Both the position numbers and the translations under genes were made by a program. The notes beneath the pieces were generated by a model. The model did no database searches. It was not told the origin of the DNA and was given only the letters and a program-made list of their open reading frames with translations. Positions 1 to 7,757 of a stretch of 23,773 bases of DNA are shown piece by piece. Source of the DNA: Myxococcales bacterium (GTDB lineage: Bacteria > Myxococcota > Myxococcia > Myxococcales > Myxococcaceae). Every line of letters begins with the position of its first letter. Within the stretch, counting starts at the first letter, position 1. The stretch is from NCBI GenBank assembly GCA_003153055.1, contig PMBV01000075.1, positions 940 through 24,712 on the forward strand. Direction: 5' to 3'.

Positions 1-22
1 GGACATCGGCGGGGGGCACCTC

Positions 23-514
23 ATGGTCATGGCCCACCCGGATGCGGCGCCACCAGTCGGCCCCGGCGAGGTGGCGGCCGGCGTGGACCTGCGCGTGATC
101 GGCGCGCCCGAGGATGCCCGGCCCGGCGACCTCGAGGACGCGGGGTTCGTCCTCGCGGCATCCTTCGGAGCGCCCCCGGCGCGCGCGCCCGCCTTGACGC
201 TCGACCTCGAGAAGACCACGCCGGACCCGCGGATCGTGCTGGTCCTGGTGCGCGTGGACGGCGTCGCGGCCGCGACCGCCAAGGCGACGACCTTCGGCGG
301 CTGGACGTACCTCTCGTCCATCGGGACGCTGCCCGGGTTCCGCGGTCGCGGCCTCGGGGCGCTGGCCACGCGTAAGGCGATCGAGGCGGCCCATGCGCGC
401 GAGCCCGGGAGGCCGTACCTGGGCGTGTTCAGCGGCAACGAGGTGGCGATCCGCCTGTACGAGCGGCTCGGGTTCCGCTCGGTGGGGGAGTCGCCGGACC
501 TCCTCCTCGAGTGA
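23..514 (+). CDS. GNAT family N-acetyltransferase
   Basis: Probable acyl-CoA-dependent N-acetyltransferase of the GNAT superfamily; the substrate cannot be told from sequence. The acetyl-CoA loop is clear: a beta strand (YLSSIGTLPGF) followed by RGRGLG at about residues 108-113 and then a helix, the Q/R-x-x-G-x-G/A signature of motif A. The C-terminal NEVAIRLYERLGF stretch is the usual motif B (N-x-x-A-x-x-x-Y-x-x-x-G-F). At 163 residues it is of normal length. The frame is open to the left edge, so the true start could lie upstream; ATG at 23 and ATG at 29 are both possible. The stop overlaps the next gene's GTG start (GTGA at 511-514). Base composition here looks richer in GC than the genes from about 670 onward. 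The GNAT assignment is secure; the role is unknown. Confidence 0.85.
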   Translation: MVMAHPDAAPPVGPGEVAAGVDLRVIGAPEDARPGDLEDAGFVLAASFGAPPARAPALTLDLEKTTPDPRIVLVLVRVDGVAAATAKATTFGGWTYLSSIGTLPGFRGRGLGALATRKAIEAAHAREPGRPYLGVFSGNEVAIRLYERLGFRSVGESPDLLLE

Positions 515-1584
515 GCGGCCTGGACGAGGCCAACGTGGACGCGGTCGATCCGGGCGCGGGCGCGCCCCGCCGGCAGGACGCGACCCCGAGCCGCTGGGCG
601 CGGCTCACCTGGCAGGCGGGCGACCCGGCCGTGCTGGCCGCGCTCCTCGCCCCCCGGGCCGAGGCCCAGGTCACCCTGAATCTGGCCACCCTGGCCCCGG
701 CAGGCTCCACCTGGCACGAGGTCCTCAAGGAGATGGCGCAGCGCTGGGAGCAGGCCTCCGGCGGCCAGGTCAAGCTGCGCATCTACGCCGGCGGCACCCA
801 GGGCAGCGAGGGCGACATGGTGCGGAAGATGGGGATCGGGCAACTCCAGGCGGCGTCCCTGTCGAACATCGGGCTCCATGATCTGGCGACCGAGCCCATG
901 GTGTTCTCGGTTCCGGGCATGGCCGACGAGGCGACGGCCACGTCGATGCTCGGCCGAGTCCGGGTTCGCATGGAGTCTGCGCTCGAGGCCAAGGGCTATG
1001 TGGTGCTCCAGTGGGCGGAGATCGGTACCGTCTACATCTTCTGCACCGAGCCCTATCGCACCCCCGAAGAGGCGGGCCGGGGGAAGTTCTTCGTGTGGGA
1101 AGGAGACCCTGGCTCGGTGAAGGCCTTCGAGGCCATCGGGATGAGGCCCGTGGTCCTCGCCTCGACTGACATTGCGCCAGCCCTGGCGACGGGAATGATC
1201 ACCTGCCTCACTCAGGTCCCGGCGTACGTGCTGGCCACTCGGGTCTTCGAGAAGACCAACGCGATGGTGGACTACCCCTGGTCGTACCTCATCGGCGCGA
1301 CGGTGGTGCGCAAGGACGCGTGGGAGAAGCTCGACCCGGGGCTGCGCGTGAAGCTCCTCGACATCGCCCGTGAGGTCGGCGCGAAGGTCGACGTCGAGGT
1401 GAAGCGGCTCAACGCCGACGCCATCGAGGCGATGAAGAAGCAGGGCCTCTCGGTGGTCAAGGTCGAGGCAGCGCCGTGGCAGAAGGCCGCCGAGCGGGCG
1501 TGGCCGGTCGTGCGCGGGGCCGTGGTTCCCTCCGACTTCTTCGACGAGGTGGTGAAGGTGCGTCGCGCGGTCCGCCAGCCGTGA
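511..1584 (+). CDS. TRAP transporter solute-binding protein (DctP-like)
   Basis: Periplasmic solute receptor of a TRAP transporter, which would hand an organic acid or similar ligand to a DctQM-type permease. No permease gene is in the window. From about residue 54 the sequence follows the DctP fold: an N-terminal strand (TLNLATLAPAGSTWHE), a G-G-T-x-G-S-E region, then the block with WEGDP near residue 197 and ALATGMIT. The canonical substrate-contacting Arg of the K-I-R motif is not seen in this WEGDP variant. The start is doubtful. GTG at 511 overlaps the upstream stop, but the first 40 residues are polar and proline-rich, and only a short hydrophobic stretch (AVLAALLAPRAEAQ, residues 40-53) resembles a signal peptide with an A-x-A cleavage site. 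An in-frame GTG at 631 would leave no basic N-terminus. A shifted frame or an assembly join near 630-665 is possible. Family call firm, N-terminus weak. Confidence 0.8.
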   Translation: MSGLDEANVDAVDPGAGAPRRQDATPSRWARLTWQAGDPAVLAALLAPRAEAQVTLNLATLAPAGSTWHEVLKEMAQRWEQASGGQVKLRIYAGGTQGSEGDMVRKMGIGQLQAASLSNIGLHDLATEPMVFSVPGMADEATATSMLGRVRVRMESALEAKGYVVLQWAEIGTVYIFCTEPYRTPEEAGRGKFFVWEGDPGSVKAFEAIGMRPVVLASTDIAPALATGMITCLTQVPAYVLATRVFEKTNAMVDYPWSYLIGATVVRKDAWEKLDPGLRVKLLDIAREVGAKVDVEVKRLNADAIEAMKKQGLSVVKVEAAPWQKAAERAWPVVRGAVVPSDFFDEVVKVRRAVRQP

Positions 1585-1908
1585 AGTCGACGAGGTTGGG
1601 CGGTACGAAGAGGGAACTCTCAGCCGTGCTCCAGCGGGTGAGGTGGCCGGGTGCTCCGAGCGGGCAGGCCGGTGCGAGCATGCCTTGAGGTGCGAGGGCG
1701 GGGCCGGTGCCCACCCACCGGGCGGTCTGGCCAGCCCCTCGACCCGAGAGCGCCAGTCAGCAAACGCGAGAAGCCACATCTCGAATCCGCAGGGCATGGG
1801 TCAGCTCATCGAGTCCCAAGCCCGCCGCGGGCATCAGCGTGCGCGTTACGTCATGTCAGAACGCCCCCGGACGCGCACGCTGACCGGTCCGAGGCCGCGC
1901 GGGGTCCG
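1585..1908. other. Convergent intergenic region, no gene seen
   Basis: 324 bases between the stop of the solute-binding protein and the stop of the minus-strand Dus gene. No reading frame here has believable protein character. A perfect six-base stem (CCGGTG at 1704-1709, CACCGG at 1716-1721, six-base loop) could fold on either strand, but no T-run follows it. The region may hold bidirectional terminators that do not look intrinsic. Confidence 0.4.
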
Positions 1909-2880
1909 TCACGTCAGGTTGTGATTCTTGGGCATGGCCGAGCCTGCCAGCGACTTGCCCTCCAGCCGGGCTCGCATGCGAGCGAAGCCTTCCCGGTGCC
2001 ACTGGAGGAACTTCGGCCGAGCGCCGAAGCGGGCGGCCAGCTCCAGGTACCGCCGCTCGGCCTCGTCGATCTCCTCCAGCGAGCTGGGCCCGGAGGAGCC
2101 TTTGCCCGTGAGGCCTCGGAAGATCCACGGGGAGCGAATGGCGCCCCTGGCGATCATCGCTCCATCGGCCTGGGTTTCGAGCTCGAGGCGCGCGAAGTCC
2201 TCGCGGGAGGCGACATCGCCGTTGCCGATGAGGGGAATCTTCGCGCGGGCCTTGGCCTCGCCGATGGCGGCCCAGGTCGGTCGCTCCTCGCTGCCCTGGC
2301 GCGCGTGCCGAGCGTGAATGACGAGGTAGTCGAGCGTCTGGTTGGCCTCCTCGACGACCGAGAGATAGACCTTCTGGTCTTGCTCCTGGCGGTTGAGCCC
2401 CAGGCGGATCTTCGCCCCTACCGCCGCGATGGGAAGCGCGGTCTTCTCCTTGAAGCTCCGCAGCGTCTCGAACATCACCCGGAGCTTGACCCTGCGTTTG
2501 AGGAGCGCGGGGCCGGCGCCGATGCGAATCACCTCGGGTGAGGGGCACCCGAAGTTGAGATCGATGACGCGAACGTTTCGCAGGTGAGGGTGCGTCGAGG
2601 CCGCCAGCGTCTCCAGCCGCTCGAGCGCCTGGGCGAGCTCTCGCTCGTTGGCGGCCAGCAGCTGGAGCCCCGTGGGGACCTCGGCGTCGACGGTGTCGAT
2701 GAGCTCGATGGTGCTGCGGTTGTTCCGGGCCAACGCCGCGGCCCGGATCATCTCGGTGAAGGTGAGGGCGGCTCCCTGCTCCCAGCACAGGCGCCTGAAG
2801 GCGGCGTCCGAGACGCTCTCCATCGGCGCGAGGAGAAACGGGCTGGGGAGCGCGAGGCTCCCGAGGCGAAGACCTGGCAT
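1909..2880 (-). CDS. tRNA-dihydrouridine synthase (Dus family)
   Basis: FMN- and NADPH-dependent reduction of specific uridines to dihydrouridine in tRNA, in the cytosol. The TIM-barrel signatures of the family are visible: the N-terminal LAPMESVSD (FMN-binding), LNFGCPSPEV with the catalytic Cys at residue 112, AKIRLG with the active-site Lys at 157, VIHARHARQ with His at 189 and 192, IPLIGNGDV, and the phosphate-binding ADGAMIARGAIRSPWIF. The start is placed at ATG 2880, giving 323 residues, because the alignable Dus sequence begins within a few residues of it; the longer frame reaching 3054 adds 58 residues unlike the family. It lies 166 bases downstream of mutS2 on the same strand, with a hairpin between them. 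The exact subfamily (DusA, B or C, hence the target position) cannot be settled by eye. Confidence 0.9.
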   Translation of the reverse strand: MPGLRLGSLALPSPFLLAPMESVSDAAFRRLCWEQGAALTFTEMIRAAALARNNRSTIELIDTVDAEVPTGLQLLAANERELAQALERLETLAASTHPHLRNVRVIDLNFGCPSPEVIRIGAGPALLKRRVKLRVMFETLRSFKEKTALPIAAVGAKIRLGLNRQEQDQKVYLSVVEEANQTLDYLVIHARHARQGSEERPTWAAIGEAKARAKIPLIGNGDVASREDFARLELETQADGAMIARGAIRSPWIFRGLTGKGSSGPSSLEEIDEAERRYLELAARFGARPKFLQWHREGFARMRARLEGKSLAGSAMPKNHNLT

Positions 2881-2945
2881 CGAGCTAGGAGACTGGTGTT
2901 GAACGCCGACCGAGCCCGAACGCCGAGGTGCGAGCCGCGCGAGGA

Positions 2946-2986
2946 AGAGGCCCGCAGGAATACTTGTCGGTATTTCAAGGGCCTCT
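2946..2986. other. Long hairpin between mutS2 and dus
   Basis: AGAGGCCC at 2946-2953 pairs perfectly with GGGCCTCT at 2979-2986. Inside it, GAATAC (2958-2963) can pair with GTATTT (2970-2975) with one G-T pair in the plus sense. No T-run follows on either strand, so this is not a classic intrinsic terminator. It could reduce read-through from mutS2 into dus, protect an mRNA end, or bind a regulator. The stem is read directly; its role is unknown. Confidence 0.45.
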
Positions 2987-3046
2987 GACGATGCCCGGCG
3001 AAGCAGATCGGCGTTCCGGCGACCGAGCGCGTTTGACACCAGTTTC

Positions 3047-5443
3047 CTAGGCAAGCATCACGACCGTGACTCCGTCACCACCCTCGGTGCCATCACCCGG
3101 CCGGAAGGACTTCGCGTAGGGCGTCTGGGCGAAGAAGTCTCGCAACTCTCGCTTGAGGGCGCCGGTGCCGTGGCCGTGAATCACCAAGGCCACCTCGTCG
3201 CCGGATCGCGACACCCGATCGAGGAACTGCTCCACCAGGCGGATCGCGTCTTCGGCGCGCTGACCTCGCACGTCGAGGGTCGGGCTGGCGAGCGTCAGGG
3301 GCTGCGCCGCGGCCTTCTGCGCGTTCTCGAGCTGTGACTCCTTCTTTCGAGTCGCCCGCGCTGGCTCGGCGGCCTTCGCTGGTGGGCCGAGCTCAGAGGC
3401 GTTCACCCGCATCTTGAGCGAGCCCATGGCGACCGTGATGGTCTCTCCGCTGACCTCGAGGATCTCCACCTCGGCGTCGAGGCCCATATGCCGGGCGCGG
3501 GCCTTGGGCTTGAGCTCGAGCACGCCCATCTCGCGAGGCGCGCCCTTGAGCTCGGCCCGGAGCGCCCGCTCGGACTGGACTTGCTCGTTGAGCCGGGCGG
3601 TGAGCTCGGCGGCCGCGGTGGTGGCGGTCTTGAGGGCCTTGTCGCTCTTCTGGCTCTCGAGGCGCTCGACCAGCTCGCGCACCTGGCCGCGAGCGAACTC
3701 CAGCTCGGCTCTCAAGGCCTCGCGGAACTTGAGCTCTTCTTCCTTGCGCCGTCGCTGCAAGGCCTCGAGCTCGGCCTCGGCCCGGGCCTTGAGGGTCTGG
3801 GCGTCTTTCAGCTCGGCGGCCGCCAGGTCGCGCTCTACGGTCAGGCGGCGGCGCTCCTCCTCGGCGGCCCCCAGCGCCTTCGACAGCGCCCCGCCGGAGT
3901 TGGTGGCCAGCTCGGTGGCCCGGGCACAGATGGTCTCGGCGAGCCCCACCCGGCGGGCGATCTCGATGGCCGACGAGGCGCCGGCGAAGCCCAGCTGCAG
4001 CCGGTAGGTCGGCGCCATGCGCTTGGCGTCGAAGCCGACCCGGGCGTTGACGAAGCGATTGTCGAGGTGAGCCAGGGCCTTGAGCTCCTCGAGGTGGGTG
4101 GTGACCATCACCACGGCGCCTCGTCCGAGCAGCTCCTCGAGCACCGCGGTGGCGATGGCGGCGCCCTCGCGAGGATCGGTGTCGGCGGCGATCTCGTCGA
4201 TCAACACCAGCGAGCCGGTGCGGGCGGTCGCGATGATGTCCTTGAGCCGAGACACGTGGGCCGAGAACGTCGAGAGACCCTGCTGGAGGTCTTGTTGATC
4301 GCCGACGGCCGAGTGCACCTCATTGAACAGCGGCAGGTGGGAGCCGGGGTCGCACGGAACGGGCAGGGCCGAGCGCACCATGAGCGCGCAGAGGCCGACG
4401 CCGGTCAGCGTCACGGTCTTGCCGCCGGCGTTGGGCCCGGACACCACCAGGGCTCTCGCGTCGAGGAGCTCGACGTCGTTGGCGACGATGTCTCCGCCCC
4501 GGAGCATGAGGCGCGGGTGCCTCAACCCCTTGAGGATGAGTGGGCCGTCGGCTGGCTCGACCGTCGGCGTCACCGCCAGGAGCTGCGAGGCCAGGGCCGC
4601 CACCGCCTCGAGCTCGTCGAGCTTGGCCGCCGCCTCGACGCCGTCGGCGATGGGCCCGGCTTCCCGGCCCACCAGAGACGAAAGCTCGAGGAGCACCTTG
4701 CGCTCTTCTTCGAGCACCAGTGATTGGGCGATGGCGAGATCGTTGCCCAGGCCGATCATCTCGGTGGGCTCGACGAAGAGCGTCTGCCCGGTCTGGCTGG
4801 CGTTGTGCACGATGCCAGCGACCTCTCGCTGGTGGCTCGACTTCACCGGCACCACGTAGCGATCGTTGCGAACCGAGTAGTAGGCCTCCTGGAGGTTGGT
4901 GCCGAACTTCTCGTCGTGGAGGAGCTCGTCGAGGCGGGTGCGGATGCGGCGGTGGAGGGCGCGGGTGCGATCGCGCGCCTCCTTCAGCTCGACGCTGGCG
5001 CGATCCGACAGCTCGCCCGAGGCCTCGAAGGAGCGATCGAGCCGGGTGGCCAGGCGACTCAAGACCGGCAACTGCGCGCCCAACTCGGCCAGCCCGGGGA
5101 AACGCTCCCGGCGCTCGGCGAGCACCTCGTGGGCTCGCTCGAAGGCGAACAGCGCCTGGCACACGGCGATGAGATCGTGGGGCTCGAGCATGCCTCCTTT
5201 GCTCGCCCGATCGAGCGCGACGCGAATGTCGTGGAGCCCCCCGATGGGGAGCGCCATCGGCTCCTCGCGGAGCTTCTGGGCTTCATCGACCAGCGCGTAG
5301 GCCGCCAGCACCTCGGCGCGTGTGTCGAGGAAGGGCCGCGCCGCGGCGCGCTGCCGACCGACCTCGGTTCGGCACCGGGCGGTCAGCGCCACCTTGATCT
5401 CGTCGAAGCCCAGCGCACTGAGCGTGCTCGGTGTCACCTGCAT
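3047..5443 (-). CDS. mutS2: MutS2 family ATPase with Smr nuclease domain
   Basis: MutS2 is a MutS paralogue without the mismatch-recognition domain. In other bacteria it suppresses recombination or, as in Bacillus subtilis, acts on collided ribosomes. Order of domains over 798 residues: an N-terminal helical core; the conserved RNDRYVVPVK and GQTLFVEP blocks; Walker A (GPNAGGKT, about 335-342); a signature segment; Walker B (LVLIDEIAADTDP, about 411-423); a long Ala/Glu/Arg coiled coil (roughly 480-620); and a C-terminal Smr domain (about 719-798) with LDVRGQRAEDA and HGHGTGALK. The start chosen is ATG 5443, which has GGAG seven bases upstream and begins at the family's usual N-terminus. ATG 5485 would add 14 residues and lacks a ribosome site. 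The gene is divergent from the TPR gene at 5622. Length and motifs are normal for the family. Confidence 0.97.
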   Translation of the reverse strand: MQVTPSTLSALGFDEIKVALTARCRTEVGRQRAAARPFLDTRAEVLAAYALVDEAQKLREEPMALPIGGLHDIRVALDRASKGGMLEPHDLIAVCQALFAFERAHEVLAERRERFPGLAELGAQLPVLSRLATRLDRSFEASGELSDRASVELKEARDRTRALHRRIRTRLDELLHDEKFGTNLQEAYYSVRNDRYVVPVKSSHQREVAGIVHNASQTGQTLFVEPTEMIGLGNDLAIAQSLVLEEERKVLLELSSLVGREAGPIADGVEAAAKLDELEAVAALASQLLAVTPTVEPADGPLILKGLRHPRLMLRGGDIVANDVELLDARALVVSGPNAGGKTVTLTGVGLCALMVRSALPVPCDPGSHLPLFNEVHSAVGDQQDLQQGLSTFSAHVSRLKDIIATARTGSLVLIDEIAADTDPREGAAIATAVLEELLGRGAVVMVTTHLEELKALAHLDNRFVNARVGFDAKRMAPTYRLQLGFAGASSAIEIARRVGLAETICARATELATNSGGALSKALGAAEEERRRLTVERDLAAAELKDAQTLKARAEAELEALQRRRKEEELKFREALRAELEFARGQVRELVERLESQKSDKALKTATTAAAELTARLNEQVQSERALRAELKGAPREMGVLELKPKARARHMGLDAEVEILEVSGETITVAMGSLKMRVNASELGPPAKAAEPARATRKKESQLENAQKAAAQPLTLASPTLDVRGQRAEDAIRLVEQFLDRVSRSGDEVALVIHGHGTGALKRELRDFFAQTPYAKSFRPGDGTEGGDGVTVVMLA

Positions 5444-5621
5444 GATGGGGCTCCGGGGAGCGCCGGGTGCGTGGTCGGGTGCCATGGCACCGCCGGTCGA
5501 TTGGGGAGCCCATTCCTGACGAGGTGGTGCGACATCGCCTCCTCTTGCAGCGGGACCGCCTCGAAGGCAAAGGGAAACTCGAGTCGAAGACGCGGTGAAA
5601 ACAGGCTACGAGGAGCGCCTC

Positions 5622-6296
5622 ATGTGGCTTCCGCTCTTGCTGGTGTTGGCGGCATACGACGCGCAGGTCTCCCAGGCCCAGGCCCTCGAGGAGGCGCAGG
5701 ACGACCAGGGGGCCATTGCCCTCTGGGAGGCGGCTGTGCAAGGTGAGCCTACCGCGGCGCTCCCGAGGATCGAGCTGGGCCGACTGCTCCTGAAATCCGG
5801 TCAGCGCCTCGACCAAGCCGCCGCGCACCTCGAGACCGCCGCCCGTCTCGCCCCGGAGAACCCCCGAGTACGGTACCTCTTGGCGCTCCTGGCCGAGGAG
5901 CGAAAGGACCCGGTGGCTGCCAAGAAATCACTCGAGGAGGCCCTGGCGCTGCGCGAAGACTACGACGACGCGAGGTACCGGCTGGCCGGCCTCCTGTTCA
6001 GCGAGGGGGACTTCTCAGGGGCGGTCGACGCCTACCGGCGCTTCATCGAGCGGCACCCCAGCGACAGCGGGGCTCGGCTGCAGCTCGCCCGCGCCCTGGA
6101 GTCGAGCGGACGGGTGCGGGAGGCCGAGCGGCTCCTCCGGGTCCTCGAGAAGGAGCCCGCGACCGCCACCCTCGCTCGTCGCCGCCTGGCCGAGCTCCTC
6201 GAGCGCCACGGCCATGGGGCCGAGGCGAAGAAGCTCAGGGCCAAAGACGCGGGGGCGCCGCGGCACCTGCGGGAGCTCCGCCCGTCGAGCCGTTGA
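5622..6296 (+). CDS. Secreted or membrane-anchored TPR protein
   Basis: A 224-residue protein made almost entirely of tetratricopeptide repeats, a helical scaffold for protein-protein contacts; no enzyme motif is seen. The start at ATG 5622 is favoured over the in-frame GTG at 5595 because AGGAG lies six bases upstream of 5622 and the protein then begins with a hydrophobic stretch (MWLPLLLVLAAYDAQ) like a signal peptide or anchor, though without the usual leading positive charges. Repeats with the A-x-x-x-A and L-x-L-A patterns run from about residue 20 to 200 (for example ALWEAAVQGEP, LLALLAEERKDP and AVDAYRRFIERHPSD). The basic tail has no recognisable motif. It stands first in a plus-strand run with the TPR/AgmX gene 48 bases downstream, so the two may share an assembly. 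Exact partner unknown. Confidence 0.75.
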   Translation: MWLPLLLVLAAYDAQVSQAQALEEAQDDQGAIALWEAAVQGEPTAALPRIELGRLLLKSGQRLDQAAAHLETAARLAPENPRVRYLLALLAEERKDPVAAKKSLEEALALREDYDDARYRLAGLLFSEGDFSGAVDAYRRFIERHPSDSGARLQLARALESSGRVREAERLLRVLEKEPATATLARRRLAELLERHGHGAEAKKLRAKDAGAPRHLRELRPSSR

Positions 6297-6332
6297 GCCA
6301 AAGGTTGATCGGCCGAGAAGCCCAGGGTTCGC

Positions 6333-6338
6333 TACACT
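6333..6338 (+). promoter_or_regulatory. Possible -10 box of a leaderless promoter
   Basis: TACACT ends six bases before the ATG at 6345, so transcription would begin at or next to the start codon. No Shine-Dalgarno sequence is visible. A TTGATC at 6305-6310 is too far away (22 bases) to be a convincing -35. The pattern recurs before the minus-strand gene at 19714. Confidence 0.35.
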
Positions 6339-6344
6339 GTGCGC

Positions 6345-7757
6345 ATGCTTCGTTTTTCGTGCGCAGCGCTCGTCGTGGCGGCGACCGTGCAGGCTCAGCC
6401 GACCACCCCTGAGGTGATGAAGGAGCTTCGACGGCTCGAGGCGGCGGGCCTCAAGGGTGCGACCGACGCGATTCGCATCGAGTACACCACCAAAGCCAAG
6501 GAGCGCCCGTCGGACCCCATGCTGCGGGTCTACCTCGCCTGGCTCTCTCTGCCGTCCGACGACTCGTGGAACCAGCTCAAGGCGGTGGCCACCATCTACC
6601 CCGACAACCAGTGGGTCCACTACGGCATGGGCCGCATCTACACGAAGTGGAAGATGCGCGACCAAGCGAAGTCTGAGGTCGAGCTCACCTTGAAGCGCGA
6701 CCCCGCGTTCTACCCCGGCATCACCGTGCTGGGTGATCTCGCCCTCGGCCATGACGACGCGACTCAGGCCGAGGCCCAGTACCGACGTGCCCTGGCGGTC
6801 GACGATGATCCGCTGGCGAGATCGGGGTTGGGGCTGGCGCTCCTCAAACAGGGCAAGAAGGCCGAGGCCCTCGAAGCGCTCAAGGCCTCGACCCACGCGT
6901 TTCCCGAGCAGCCGACGGTGCTGGCGGCGTTGATACCCCTGCTCGTCGAGGCGAAGGACCCGGCGGTGCTCGACGCGGCCCAAGCCGCTTCGGACCTCCG
7001 CCCCAAGGACCGAGACGCCCGGAAGACGCTGGCCGACCTGCGGCTCGAGGCGGGAGACAAGGCGGGCGCCGCCAAGGAGTACGATCGACTGATCGCGCTG
7101 GGCAACCCCGACCCAGCGGCGGTGGAGCGCCTGGCCACCCTGTACCGTGAGCTCGACGCGAGCGCCGACGAAGAGCGCGTGGTGGCGATACAGGCGGCCA
7201 CGCAGCCGTCGAACCCGGCGCCTTGTGCGCGGCTGTACGAGCTCCGACTGGCCAAGCACGATCTCCCGGGCGCCGAAGCGGCCCTCACCGAGGCGCTCAA
7301 GCGCGATCCCCAGCTCAAGGCTCCCCGGCTCGCCCTCGCCAAGCTCAAGGCCGATGCGGGTATGGCCTACCAGGCGCTGGAGCAGTACCGCCTGGTGCGT
7401 GGCACTGATCCAGAAGACGCCGAAGCGAAGGAGCGGATCGCCAAGCTGGAGGCCGACTTCAAGCTCCCCAAGTGGCCCCTGAAGGGCTCTGTCAACTGGG
7501 TCTACGGGTCCGTCGCCGCCAGCCTCGACAAGCTCTACCCCGAACGCCGGGCTGCGCACCCGGAGCTGGCCGGCAAGCTGAAGCTGCGAGTGCAGGTCGG
7601 CCCCAAGGGCACGGTGACGAACATCGAGATCGTCGAGGACACGCTCAAGGACCCCATCGTCATGGGGCACGTCTACTTCTCTCTCAAGGACGCCCAGTAC
7701 CAAGAGAAGAAGGTCGAGCCCGTCATCGAGTTCGAGCTCGGCGGGAAGAAGAAGTGA
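6345..7757 (+). CDS. TPR protein with AgmX/PglI-type C-terminal domain
   Basis: Predicted exported 470-residue protein. A short signal peptide (MLRFSCAALVVAATVQAQ, likely cut after VQA) is followed by about ten helical TPR-like units (residues 20-370), then a C-terminal domain from about residue 380. In it, SLDKLYPERRAAHPELAGK, LKLRVQVGPKGTVTNIEI and a final strand match the TonB-like fold seen in myxobacterial AgmX/PglI proteins (Y-x-R ... L-x-G-K-v-x-v-x-f-x-i-x-x-x-G-x-v). Such domains usually occur in envelope or motility proteins. There is no proline-rich spacer as in true TonB. ATG 6345 is preferred; GTG 6339 is two codons upstream and would lie within the presumed promoter. Its stop overlaps the next gene's GTG (GTGA), which suggests coupled translation. 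Role inferred only: an envelope scaffold. Confidence 0.8.
   Translation: MLRFSCAALVVAATVQAQPTTPEVMKELRRLEAAGLKGATDAIRIEYTTKAKERPSDPMLRVYLAWLSLPSDDSWNQLKAVATIYPDNQWVHYGMGRIYTKWKMRDQAKSEVELTLKRDPAFYPGITVLGDLALGHDDATQAEAQYRRALAVDDDPLARSGLGLALLKQGKKAEALEALKASTHAFPEQPTVLAALIPLLVEAKDPAVLDAAQAASDLRPKDRDARKTLADLRLEAGDKAGAAKEYDRLIALGNPDPAAVERLATLYRELDASADEERVVAIQAATQPSNPAPCARLYELRLAKHDLPGAEAALTEALKRDPQLKAPRLALAKLKADAGMAYQALEQYRLVRGTDPEDAEAKERIAKLEADFKLPKWPLKGSVNWVYGSVAASLDKLYPERRAAHPELAGKLKLRVQVGPKGTVTNIEIVEDTLKDPIVMGHVYFSLKDAQYQEKKVEPVIEFELGGKKK

Noticed and set aside
1585..1908. Intrinsic terminator at 1704-1721
   Set aside because: Six-base stem with no following T-run on either strand.
6015..7703. 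Long minus-strand open frame across the two TPR genes
   Set aside because: Spans two real genes and their gap, Arg/Gly/Leu-rich composition typical of antisense reading.
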